From Drechslera avenae (taxonomy: Eukaryota > Ascomycota > Dothideomycetes > Pleosporales > Pleosporaceae), in the NCBI GenBank assembly GCA_034640345.1, contig JAXRVH010000076.1:20999-84998 (forward strand): a stretch of 64,000 nucleotides of DNA. Reading direction: 5' to 3'. Of the stretch, positions 45,167 through 55,780 are shown piece by piece (positions within the stretch are counted from its first letter, which is position 1; each line of letters begins with the position of its first letter). Below the pieces are notes generated by a model that was not told where the DNA came from, made no database searches, and worked only from the letters and a program-made list of their open reading frames with translations. The translations under genes were made by a program, and so were the position numbers.

Positions 45167-46737
45167 GGAACGCGCGCTATCGACGAGGACTTTTCTTCGA
45201 TGATATTTCACAAAAAAAAACGATAGTAACACCCCATAATGGGTTGGTGTGTATACAAAAGGAGGATACTACTATAGAGTATCTCGAATAGGTGCAATTA
45301 CGGCTAATTTATATCAATCCTTCTTTGACCCGTAACATGCCACGTTTCTTGTATAGTTGCTTATAGGACACGACTTTGGAGCAGCTATTACAGCTCTTCG
45401 AATAATTTCCTGCTTCTCTTTGTCTTTGACATTAAGGTTCAAAAAGGCGAAATTTTGTTTGCAGGCTATAGGAGAGCATAAATATGGCTAACGACACTTG
45501 CGGCACCCATGCTACCGATAGTCAAAGCCGTGCATCGATTGACGACAGGGGCTATGAAAATTCGTTCAGCATCAAGGCAAAAGTCACGATCGACGTTGGT
45601 ATTATGCAAGCTATGGGGGTATTACGACGCTCAATTGTCGACTTTTTCAGCTGTTCCTGATCGGGTTGGTGTTTGATTAGAGGAAATGGCTAGGGGAGGA
45701 CATTCCCAGCCAGCGACGAGAACGCGTGTAGAGATGATTATCTGTTGAACAATATTTGATGTGATAATCGGAGCAGAAGCCTGAACAAGCTCGGGTGTGG
45801 TTCAACGCTCCGTGGCAGTGGTGGGGCTCTTTGTAAGAGTAACGTCAGCTGTACCGTACCAGCCTCTTATTGGTCGGAGCTAAACCCTCGACATGGATGG
45901 AAATTGCACTACAACGGATTATCAAGGAAATGTGGTCTAGGTCACCCGAACACGCTCAGTACAACAACCTAAACGTTATTCTGAATAGCTAGAAAGTTTC
46001 GCAAGCGTCTACATAGTAATACACTAAGTTTTCTCGCGATAATCGCTTTTGTGGGTGGCTCAATAGCTTGATTTTCAAATGTGGCTGGAATGTGGAATGT
46101 GGCTCATCGGCTGAACTGGCTCATCGGATGCGGGCACTGTAGTTGGGGTTCTGTAACTACGCTTAACGGCCTACATTCTACATCTACACCAACCCTAATT
46201 GCTTGGGCTGTGGCACATGCTTCTCAAAGCTTCTCTTCACAGCCGCGGTCACCCACTGAATAGATCTTGGAACGCTTTGTTAGGTGGAATTAGAAATCCT
46301 AGCTGACTTTAGTTACGAGTGATTCGGAAAAGATGTCTTGTAAGCATAGGGTGGCACTAGTGTTGGGTCGCATGTATGAGTGTTGTTGTGTGTATGTACA
46401 AGTGTGTGATCTGAGCTCGGAAGTAGTCGGACGTACTAGATCATGCCTGCAGAGCAGTCATGTGACGTGGGCCTAGGCTTACATGTCTTAAGCCGTTAAG
46501 ACCAGGTTGAGATGTCGCCTTCCTCATTTCCGCGGATGAAAAAACACGTCACACGAAGGTCATGCTTTCAATTTGACGCGGAGGTATACGCAAATGAGGA
46601 AACATCCAAAGCACTGTCGAAGTCTGCGGAGAACATTGCCAACCAATCGTATGACTTGACGATAATGCCTGACTCTCTCGAATCTCGCAGTGCTCTCAGT
46701 CAATGAGGCACACTTAGACCATATCCCACAGGATATC
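45167..46737. other. Gene-poor interval with transposon-end-like sequence
   Basis: A 58-codon open frame at 45,484-45,660 (MANDTCGTHATDSQS) lacks support. Around 46,100-46,140, GGCTCATCGGCTGAACTGGC resembles the terminal region at 5,780-5,810. 46,160-46,245 resembles 4,960-5,010. This probably marks the end of a decayed pogo-type element that includes the next feature. Confidence 0.4.
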
Positions 46738-47360
46738 TTAACAATGTAACATCCTTGTAGATCCTCGCAACCAGAATTCTCCATGAGATCGCTGGAGTCT
46801 GGTCTGGTGCCACCATTTCGGTTGTTCGCACTGTTTTACTCGTAGCCAGTGGGGCTTCTGATGCGGGTTTCTTGCGCTTACGGCTACGTTGTCCCTTCTG
46901 TGCTGTAGTTCCGTCTTTCGCGGCACGCCTCGCTTTCGCCTTTTAAGGTCCTCGAAGCTCATTACCTTCGCCTTTCCTGACACGGCTGACCCAGTCCATC
47001 GAAGAGACTTAACATTGTTGTTGGCTTTAAGAAGAAATCGGTTGCGGTCCTCCGGGAAGGCTTGCTCAGCAAACGAAATTCGCGTAGCATTTGCGAGCTT
47101 CTGTACACGCCTCCTCGTCTCGTCAGGCACATGGGTATCTTGTTTGATTGTGTCATGCAACAACGTAAGCGCTTCCGCTATCACCGGCTTCACTAGCGTG
47201 ATAGGTGTTTGAAGCATTGCGCCCTGCGTACCAGTACTCGCAATACTGGTCCCTGGAACGACAACTTCAGCTTGAGGTTTCGGGACATCTCTCAGCACTG
47301 TCCAGATTAAGAGGGTACAGGCCGGTCACAGCCCATCTAGCTTCGATGTTCCTTTTGGTC
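46738..47360 (-). pseudogene. pogo-type transposase, C-terminal fragment
   Basis: Just upstream of the main ORF a second frame reads LTKRNIEARWAVTGLYPLNL, a typical DDE transposase segment near the end of the catalytic domain. A one-base shift then leads into LRDVPKPQAEVVVPG and on to VMSFEDLKRRKRGVPRKTEL, the basic C-terminal tail of such proteins. The N-terminal DNA-binding and catalytic parts are not found. It differs from the 41.9-kb element and from the 58.6-kb one. Confidence 0.65.
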
Positions 47361-48959
47361 AACGCACTATCCATAGCAAGAATGTATAGATAAGTGAAGT
47401 GCTCTTTGCTAAGTCTATCTATGCCTCCCCGGTTGAGTCATTCGACCTGATCACGGTAAGTTGGATTCCAGATCACGTGATATGCATAGCCAAACACTGG
47501 TGTGACAACCTCCCCATACGATGGTGCGACGACACACCAGTTGACTATATAGGTAGAGCCTGGAGCGTAGGTAGAATATTATCACACTTGCTCTCATTTC
47601 AGGGTTTCATCTCGGTATGCTGTCTTCGAGGGTGGGAAAGGCCCCAGATCGCAGAGCTGTAACTTATCAGCTGCTTGGGAGAGCAAACGACATTAGGTAA
47701 TGTTATCAGCAGGACAGAACTCCAGGGCCCTTGGCTTTCCATAAGCTTGCGCTTTAGTCTGAGGATCAGAGACATGTCCGAGCCACTCCAAACTGATCTT
47801 GGAGTCGTTGTAGCCGTTCATTTCCGTTCACCAGCAGGTTGTAGGGGAATTGTACACTGCAAAACAAAAGTAGCATTAAGTAAATCAAGCTCTGCTCTTT
47901 TACCATCTCGGTTCGATGCACTTAGCTTACAATGATACCTCTTGGGTATAAAAATCCATACAACAGCCGACTTCGGAAAACATCCCAAACAATAGATTCG
48001 TTCTCTGTTTTGGGATGCAGCGAGTGGAATGCATGGACGGTGCCTAGCTCAGCAAAGTCGTCGCGACCTGTCCCATACATTCAGTGAGGGTGTGTCTTCG
48101 TCCCAGCAATACAATTCTGTATAATCAGCCCAGTGAAATTTTACAGTCGAGATATATCAAAGCCCGAGCAACAATCCAGTAATGTTGAGTAACCCTGTGG
48201 AGATCCTTCACGCGCAAGTTACCTCGTCGTTCATATGCTACTTCTCAGACTAACCCAGTCCAGAGAGTTTGAGAATCTGCTTATCCTTCAAGCAATCTAT
48301 TCCTCCGCAATCTATACGTCGATAGCCGGGCGAACGCAGCTCACAGAGACGACTCTGCATACCCTTCACCTTCGCACAGTCAATAGGTTGTCCAGATTCT
48401 GGCCAAGTTCTCCGCTCCTAACTCAGGACCTCAAGATATTGCGTATGCTTCCATTACAAGGAGACTCAGTCACTTTGTTGAATCTAGCTAGCATATTGAC
48501 CAGCGCGAGCAGTCCTTGACAACAGCATATCAAGTGTAAGCATAGCCGTGGGGCACTTACATTTAGAACATCTTTAGCCTTATCCAGTCTGAATTTTGTA
48601 TCATATTGGGCCTGATTGCAAGCTCGGAACATGCCTAAGTTATGTCTTTGCGAACAAACTTCTGGCGAGGCTACGTACATGCGTGGCATGCTTGTTGTGC
48701 GGAGTGAAGTGGACGACCTAGCACGTGGTTAATGGCGTGAACATCGAGATTGAGCCTCACTTAGCGAGATCCTGCTCAACAAAATGTACCCAACTTATCT
48801 TCTATTCACAACCCAGCCTTTGCTACGGCGCATTGCTTCAAGTCTCTACGATACCGTACGTTCGAACGCATTCCGAATAAGCCTATCTGTCTCAACGCAT
48901 CGAGCACTGTGGCGAGTGGCAGAGTATCCTTCCATCTACCATCAGTCAACGTTAGTCAA
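47361..48959. other. No recognisable gene
   Basis: Several open stretches (47,399-47,662; 47,675-47,935; 48,235-48,519) have no motif. Some could be decayed exons, but I cannot support that. Confidence 0.4.
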
Positions 48960-49510
48960 CGTAGAGAGATAGTGGAGTGCAATAATGGATACGATGAAGA
49001 AGACAACAGTCTGCAGACTCACGGCGTCTCCGACCTGCAGACGCAGGATCAGGAAGTGAATGCTGTGCAGGAGACTCATAATATGCTACCAAAGCACGCG
49101 TCTTGGCGGTACAGATCAGAGCATGCGGTAGTGAGGCTGGCGCAATACTGAATCCAGAGAAAATTGGCGGAATCTAGTCTGCATACCGTCGGCGATGCAG
49201 ATAGATACAGGCTGTTGGTTGATCTGCGCAAGGCTGCACTATCAAGCACTGCGGCCGTGTTAGCATTGCTTGGAGGTATCAAGAGGAAAAGACCTAGCGA
49301 TGGCTTTAGATGTGACAGTGGACATGTTCACTAGTATGCCTTGCCTGGTAAAGCCAGGCACCGCCTTGGAACATCAAGAGTAGCAAAAGGAAGACGATTT
49401 TGGTAATGGTGATGCTCCGGCAGATTCAAAGACACAATCGCAGGATCTGCCATTGTCGAGAGACTTTAGACAGGGATAGTATGCTGTTTGGTGTAGAGAT
49501 GTTACATTTA
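48960..49510 (+). pseudogene. Unidentified decayed gene
   Basis: Two frames carry protein-like text: HASWRYRSEHAVVRLAQY then, after a stop, DRYRLLVDLRKAALSSTAAV and LLGGIKRKRPSDGF (to about 49,310), followed in another frame by TSMPCLVKPGTALEHQE and PLSRDFRQG. The charge pattern looks like a real fungal protein, but stops and shifts break it. No domain is recognised. It could belong to the same dead gene as the SET fragment 700 bp downstream. Confidence 0.3.
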
Positions 49511-50189
49511 CGTAGAGTAACTGATGTTGAGGCTGATCTTTGGATTTCGCACGTGAGTAATCGGCAAGAGCAATGCCGAGCTTGCGCACGGATCACAAAG
49601 GCATCGTCAGCTCTTACGGCATGTGCGCTGACGACGCGTTCGCGTGTACGTCGAAGTGCGCCGCGGTACAGAACATCCAGTCTCACACCTCCTGTTTCGC
49701 GATGGTAGCGCGACGCCCTTCTAAATACGAAACCACTGACTCGCTAACAGCGGATCCCAAACAGCTTCTCCAGCGACTCGAATAAGTCAAAGCTGCAGAA
49801 ACCCGCGACGAACGCGATCACGGTAGGCCTAGGCCGAGAAGCGCATCCTCGAAGCGCATCCTAGAAGCGGTCCACTTCCAAATCACACCTTACGGCAGTT
49901 CTCAAGGCGATTGCCAAGGAGTTAGAAGCGCAACTGGCAAAACTCAGAGAGTGAGTGACGCACGAACCTGAGAGACACAAATCAGAGACACAAGAGCGTA
50001 AGACACACGAGCGAGGGGGTCTCAGTACTACCCTGCCAAGGGCATGTCGCCGGCCGGCCTCCGACAGAGTGGCGGCTGTCGGAGCGTAGAACGGAGGGTT
50101 CAAACCCCCGTTTTCCATGCCTGCTCTCACAGCTTAAGGAGAACGTGGTTGCCACTATCCAACAGGATGTGCAGAAGCGCTGGGATGCG
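49511..50189. other. Unassigned, includes two strong hairpins
   Basis: Open stretches have no motif. At 50,065-50,090 CTCCGACAG pairs with CTGTCGGAG, and at 50,092-50,116 AACGGAGGG pairs with CCCCCGTT around TTCAAA. See rejected items for why this is not called a tRNA. Confidence 0.35.
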
Positions 50190-50400
50190 CTCAACTGGTC
50201 AACCACGCTTGCGATCCTTGTGCAGAGATGGCGGTGAAGATTGTCTCTGGTAGGGCAAGACTGATGCTTTGCGCGCGTCGAGACATATGGGATGGCATGG
50301 AGATCACGGTCGATTACGGGAAAAGTTTCCCCAGAGATGAAATGTGTTAGTGCGCGACATGTAGCGAAAGCGCAGCATCGACAAACGACAACAGCTAAGG
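50190..50400 (+). pseudogene. SET-domain fragment
   Basis: The frame reads AQLVNHACDPCAEMAVKIVS, then ARLMLCARRDIWDGMEITVD and DYGKSFPRDEMC, a TAG, and CATCSES. The NHxCDP motif, the Arg-rich strand and the ITVDYG motif followed by a Cys-rich post-SET are the core of SET-domain protein methyltransferases. The asparagine after CDP, usual in the family, is Cys here. The TAG at about 50,347 falls in the post-SET (Gln in the likely ancestor). No N-terminal part is recognised upstream. This is a relic, not an active enzyme. Confidence 0.6.
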
Positions 50401-50755
50401 CAATAGACGTAGCAGGCATTTGGCAACCGAACGAAGCATCTATCTAGACGTTGAAAACGATGCACAGTCCTTGCAACAACTAGCAGTACGTCTACTTGCA
50501 GCGACAGGTGGGCTCGAGTCGTAACCGCTGACGTTGCCATGAAGATGCGCACTGTACGCATATTGTGGTATGAGTGAGAGTGAAGTCTTACAGGGCCCGT
50601 GAAAGCTTCCCTTGGACAAACACAAGCTTGCTGGGCGTGCGCGAATGTAGGTCAGCGCAGGTGTCGTTTGGTGGCTGCGTCTAAGCCTGTAACATTGAGT
50701 TTCTATTGCCAAACTTGGTCGTAGTTAGTATGAAGATACTCCTTGGTGTAATAGT
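50401..50755. other. No recognisable feature
   Basis: Decayed sequence between the SET relic and the inverted repeat. No ORF or repeat is supported. Confidence 0.4.
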
Positions 50756-51990
50756 AACAAGTGTCTCGACTCCCTCCCGGGCCCCAGGGGGACGGGCCTA
50801 CTGTGAGTTACGACGTCAGCTACCGTGGCCGCCAAGCAAACCTCGGAACAGTGATGCCAAGCCTGGATTTGCGCCTGACGCTACGAACTTCACTTTTGGT
50901 TGGCAAAACACCCTTTTTTCCGCCCGCGCAACAAGCTGCAGTACGGCCCTCACTCCTGACCATTCCTGACCATTCTTGACACCGTTACGACTACAGAAGC
51001 ACTGATGCGTCCCCCCGCGCAATTGCCAACCACAGGAAGACGTCCTAGCAGCAGCTCATCACCGACATGAAAACCCCCAAGACACCCTCGCGACGCCTGC
51101 ACGACCACCAGTAACCTCATATCGAATGCGCAAACGTCCTCCTCAAGCCCGGCCACATCAGCGGCCACACTGCGCAGTCCGCACACAACCTCGCCGGCGT
51201 CCCCAGGCTCATCGCGACCGCCAGCGTGGCCCGATTCCTTCACCACCCCTTCGCTTTGACGTCCAAATCCTTTGCGATATCGCGCGCCCGTTGCGTAGCG
51301 TCTTGTGCAGCAGCAGGAGCAGCATCCTGACTGCTCTTCGCCTCCGCGTACAACACCTTGCAGCAGATATGCCGGAGCACCGCCTGCTTCCAGCCATCGG
51401 ATAGGTGACTGCGCGCGATGTCGATGAAGTCCGGCTCATTAGCGGTCGTCGGTGTGTCTTGAGCCAGGTTGTCGTCCTGTGCCCGTAGTCAATGGAATGG
51501 CTTGTCGGCGATCGTGCGAGCAGCGAGAGGAAGGTCTGTCATGGCCAGGCGCCACACACCCACAACACACAAGCCGACGCAGAACTCGTCGCGCCCGTTG
51601 ATGTATTCCATTGTGGCGGGATCCTCAGGTTCGAAGCCCTGCACCAGCCCAAGGTTTAAGGTCTGCAGCTGCCTGCACCACCTGTGGGTAATCCTGGGGT
51701 TCGACGGGCACATCGATTGCGCCGGCCTAGTAAGCGGCAACGTCCTCCGCGGCGGCCTGCTCTGTTACGCCAGCGAGCGCCCGGATGATAAGGACAGGAT
51801 ACCGCTCTGTTCACGCAGACATCCACGGCAACGACTTCCATGAGAGAGTTTTATCGATACCTGCAGCTGCATACAGCGAATACAAGGTATCTGAGAACAC
51901 CTGCATTGAGATTATCATACAGAGTTACTTGACTGCGTTTTGTTGCCCTGTTTAGCACCAACACTCCCTCGACCGCAACAAGTGTCTCGA
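50756..51990 (-). mobile_element. ORF-carrying repeat, left inverted copy
   Basis: The interval is bracketed by an exact 14-bp direct repeat, AACAAGTGTCTCGA, at 50,756-50,769 and 51,977-51,990. Its left part (about 50,760-51,160) is the reverse complement of 55,055-55,500, and its right part (about 51,835-51,975) of 53,636-53,800. The two copies therefore face each other across about 1.6 kb. The copy is shorter than the right one because a stretch matching 53,800-54,300 is missing. It resembles an LTR-type or other small element, but the class is not established. Confidence 0.55.
51200..51850 (-). pseudogene. Unidentified ORF family member, left copy, decayed
   Basis: Protein-like text runs down the minus strand with frame breaks: YPVLIIRALAGVTEQAAAED, PVEPQDYPQVVQAAADL, GFEPEDPATMEYINGRDEFC, LCVVGVWRLAMTDLPLAART, a stop, then DFIDIARSHLSDGWKQAVLR and KVLYAEAKSSQDAAPAAAQD. 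It occupies the same place in the repeat as the right-hand ORF at 54,324-54,924. It shares its order of motifs weakly (AAxL-LGL, F(E/D)PE, a hydrophobic strand, then an Ala/Glu/Arg-rich helix). Function unknown. Confidence 0.4.
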
Positions 51991-52857
51991 GTTGTACACT
52001 CCGTCATCCTAAGCGGAAGCCTGATGATAAATTCCATGCAAGGTAGACATGCTTCTGCGTGTCAGGGTAACATACGTTTCGGCGAGATGAGAGGGGGATG
52101 GCGCAGTGGTAGTTTCGTAGCAGATATTCGCCAGTCCGTGTCCGCTTCATCAAGCCGACCCCAACTCGCGGCATCTCCCCGTACTATTTTAGCACACTTA
52201 CAGTCAATACGAGCTGTTGGTTTCGTCTGTCATGTTGCATGCAGTCTCAGCCTTGCTCTTGCTCGACAAATTACACCACGTCCGTCGTATTCCTTCGCGT
52301 AAAGTAGGGCTCACAGCGGTTCACCCTGGATTTCCGGCATTCTCTCGAACGCTGCCTTCGATGATTTTCTAGTCGGACAAGAACAGTGCAACCTCAACCG
52401 ATCCAGACGGTACGAGGAGGTACTCCCCACAACGGGGCTTGGCTGTCAGCATAGTACGTTTAAGTTGTATGAAATTGTAACTTACCAATTGGCTTTGTTA
52501 ACAGACGGATACTTGCTTGCAGCAGCGCACTCGCTCGAGCATTGAGTCACTCCAGAACGAGGGCCTGGACAAGGGACTACGATGTTCAGTGCACGCAAGA
52601 GAAGCCATGCACGCCATGTTGACAAGGCTGACCTACAAAGCGTTGTTTCTACTCTGTGACATAACTTTTTCTTCGGTTCTACGCTAGCTAGATTCCATAC
52701 CTTATAACGTCCGTCCCTGGGTAACGGGACGGCACAGACACTCCCCAACATAACAATCTCTACAACAGGTCAGAAGCATAGACATTCTCGGAATAGTAGC
52801 CTCAAGCTACAAAGTCTATTCTCTTCTAACATCTTTCAGAAATAGCCTCTGCGTACT
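51991..52857. other. No recognisable gene
   Basis: A plus ORF (51,940-52,302) and a Cys-containing minus ORF (52,482-52,751) have no motif or signal peptide and are not called. Confidence 0.4.
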
Positions 52858-53232
52858 GTGCAATACGACAATCTGCTCTGGGCGTCACGCGACTATCTCG
52901 TTTTGGCTAGCAATGGGTGCGTTAGAAGCTCATGCGTCTTGTCGAAAGTCTGTCAACTTGCAGCTTGCTATATCATCATCCTATCCCGAGCACTGCGCTT
53001 GAGCTCGAGAGGTTGTCGTGCTTCTGTGCTAATTCCAAGTCCGCTTACTAAAAGTGCTAGACAAGGAAGACCCGCGCACTTAGCTTAAAGCAGTTTAGTT
53101 GTAATACATCATTGCTAACGCTAGATCTGTGGCTGTGTGGCTGTGGGAGTTGGCACATTCGGTGGGGCAATGCTGTAGGGGCCCGCAGAAAGTAGGGGTC
53201 CGAGCTTACCCATCGTTTCTTTCATAACGAAG
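52858..53232. repeat. Composite repeat: transposon relic fused to duplication flank
   Basis: 52,858-53,150 is collinear with 31,863-32,160 (CAATACGACAAT, AAAGCTCATGC, ATCCTATCCCGAGCACTG). 53,145-53,232 is collinear with 174-262. The junction lies at GGCTGTGTGGCTGTGG, a string also present in the relic at 32.1 kb. Confidence 0.75.
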
Positions 53233-53635
53233 GAGTCCTTTCGGGAGGCTGCATCGTGTGGCTTAAGTGAGGGGATAGATCGCGAGGAGGATCTTGTTCT
53301 GATCACAGTACTCAATTAAATCCATCGTGGAAATCCATCGTGGGGTGAGATCCATGGCTATCAAGGATAAGTAACCGGTAGGAGGATCATGCCTTCGCCT
53401 TAGTACCCCAATTAAACACCTGTTTAAGCCCTCGCCTTATAAGACGTTCAATATAGCGTAGAAGTTCTAGCTCCTGTTGTGGGTGGAGAAATACTTGCAT
53501 TTGTGAACTAGCCCCGCCAGAGGTTGTTCGACCTCGGTGTCTTCGGCTGTGCGTTGAGCGTTCTACACCATAGATTTTAGTGATCCGTATGTAATTTATT
53601 TTTTCGCCAGGCTCTAAAGATTCTATTGCGGTGGA
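53233..53635. other. Edge of an insertion, no gene
   Basis: Here the similarity to copy 1 of the duplication breaks off; it resumes near 55,590. The intervening 2.3 kb therefore looks like an insertion. No ORF is seen in this part. Confidence 0.45.
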
Positions 53636-55500
53636 GTGAGTGTTGATACTAAGCAGGGCAACAAAATGTAGTCAAGAAACTCTGTATAATGATCTCAATG
53701 CAGGTGTATTTCCTAAACACCTTGTTTTCGCTGTATGCAGCTGCAGGTATCGATAAAACTCTCTCTTATTGAAGTCGTTGCCGTGTATCTGATGTAAGCA
53801 GTTAGGAGCAGGAGACAAAGTGTAATGTAAGGTGTATTGTGAAGTGTCGTGTTCTGCTCACCGAGATGTCCGTGATCTAAGCTTATATACATGAAGTCGT
53901 GGGCTGATTGGCTGGTGGATAATCCACGTGACTATGCAAGGTGCCCTGGGCTTACATCTGATGCTTGAACTGAACTGGACTGAAGGCGTGCTTGTGATGG
54001 CAGCAACAATTGGGGCCTCTCCATTGGCCGAGGGTCCAGGTGGGTAGCTTTGGTTGAACCGTGGTGCGAATGCTGACTGCGAAAAAGGCCTCAGGTATCG
54101 AAACCTGGTCGAACTGTGGTTCAGATGTCAGGTGTGGGCGGCTGCCTGCTGCAGAAATATTCAAAACTTCTACTGCAGCGGGGAGAAACCTCCCTCTATC
54201 TCGAATCTCCATTCCACATCTTGATAAAATCTAGTTTCCAACTCTACCTAGGTAACTCCAATTCTAACTCCAACTCCTCCGACATAACCGACTTACTACC
54301 AACGCTGACATTACCTTGTAAGCATGTCGAAAAATGCTTTCATCGTGGGCACCTCCGACTCCTCGACACCTGCTGAAGATCAGTGTCGTCTGGTCATCCC
54401 GGAAGCAGTGAACCCTCGTGCGCCAGGTATTGCTGGAGATAACGACGCCTACCGAAACATGCCAGTAGATGAGATCGCCGCGTACGACGTTGACGAGATG
54501 ATCGCCGAGGCCGCGGAACTTGGCTTGCCACACACGTTCGATCCAGAGGGCGATGGAGTGTATCGCCAGCTTCATCAAGACCCGCACTTCACTGTGAAGG
54601 TGTTCCGGATGGGCGCGCTGTTCGTGGCCCTGATGACGGGCGACAAAGCTGACCTGGACTTCGCGTGGGACCAGTGGCACCGTTGGGGACGGCTGGACAC
54701 CATGTACATCAACGGCCGAGCAACCGGTTTTTAGAGTGGTGAAGACGTTCATGCGGTACCATGGGCTCCATGATCGCTATCATCGCTGGAAATTGGCGGT
54801 GTTCAAGCTCCTCCGTGGGGTATACGACGAGCGTGCAAGGCGACTGGCGGAGGAAGCTGCTGCAATGCGGGCGTACGATGTCGCGAACGATGCGGACGTC
54901 ATCGCAAACTTTGGTCGGCAGTGATCGAAAGACTGGGTGGGGGACGCGGGGGACGCGGAACTTGTCGATAAGGTTGTGGGGGGTTGCGCAATGTGGCCGC
55001 TGCTTGGATGAGCTGATTACTGGGAGAGAGTCGCTAAGCGTATCGCATACGTGATGTTGCCGGGCCTTGGGAAGTTTGCGCGTTCGATATGAGGTTGCTG
55101 GTGGTCGTGTGGGCGTTGTGAGGGCGTCTTAGGGCTTTCATGCCGGTGATGAGCTGCTGCTGGGACTTCTTCCGATAATCGGCAATTGCGCGGGGCGACA
55201 CATCGGTGCTGCTGCTGGTGTGAGCTTAGCGCTAGTTCGTTGGACTGATGAGCACTGCATACCTTTGGTCGTGATGATGTTTGGGTAGTGTCAGTAATGG
55301 TCAGGAATGAGTGTCGTGCCGCAGGTTGCGCGAGCGGAGAAAATGATGTTTTTGCGATCAAAAGTGCAGTTGGTAGCGTCAAGCGCAAATCCAGGCTTGG
55401 CATCAATGTTTCGAGCTTTGCTTGGCAACACGGTACCGCAACATCACGTGACGTTGGAAACACATTCCAGGCCCTGTCCTTTGGGCCTCAGCCGAGCTCA
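53636..55500 (+). mobile_element. ORF-carrying repeat, right copy
   Basis: 53,636-53,800 (AGGGCAACAAAATG, GCAGCTGCAGGTATCGATAA) and 55,055-55,500 (GATGAGCTGCTGCTGGGAC) are inverted counterparts of the two ends of the left copy. Between them lie a promoter-like stretch (AAGCTTATATACA near 53,880) and an ORF of about 200 codons. The copy sits where the second segmental duplication is interrupted, which suggests it moved in. Outer boundaries are not sharply defined. Confidence 0.5.
54324..54924 (+). pseudogene. Unidentified repeat-borne ORF, right copy, one frame break
   Basis: The first part starts MSKNAFIVGTSDSSTPAEDQ and runs 136 codons through AYDVDEMIAEAAELGLPHTF, HFTVKVFRMGALFVALMTGD and TMYINGRATGF before TAG at 54,732. 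In another frame, starting about there, the protein continues VVKTFMRYHGLHDRYHRWKL, LLRGVYDERARRLAEEAAAM and ends FGRQ at 54,924. A single indel would join them. The upstream 80 bp is C/A-rich like a fungal leader. I recognise no domain; it is soluble, with no signal peptide or membrane segment. The frame break may be real decay, or the first ORF may itself be the product. Confidence 0.45.
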
Positions 55501-55597
55501 TATTAGTGGAGTTAGCGCGTATAGAAGGGTGAGATTAGTTACCTTTTTAGTGTGGTGAGCGTGCACAGGCCTGTCAAGCTCGGTATTAATATCCGGG

Positions 55598-55605
55598 TGA
55601 CGTCA
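55598..55605. promoter_or_regulatory. Single CRE (TGACGTCA) site
   Basis: This is the counterpart of the two CRE sites of copy 1. Only one perfect octamer remains, about 180 bp upstream of the start codon. Confidence 0.45.
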
Positions 55606-55780
55606 GGTCTGTGAGCAGACATAACAGGTGAGAAACATGGCGGGCTTCAGCCTGGGGACAGTTCTCTTACGCTTTTATCGCAACGCGGCGCAGCCCCTAT
55701 TTTTATTGATTTGGTTTTGTGTCAAGGTCTTATTCAATTAAAGCACCGTTGCTGAGGATCTATGGGAGGTTGTAGGAAAG

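Noticed and set aside
50035..50125. tRNA-like folding with GGGTTCAAACCCC
   Set aside because: The T-arm-like hairpin is followed by GTTTTCC, but no GGAAAAC partner exists at the expected distance, and the other hairpins do not give a cloverleaf.
52482..52751. Cysteine-containing minus ORF as a secreted effector
   Set aside because: It lacks a signal peptide and any motif; possible extra exons were not convincing.
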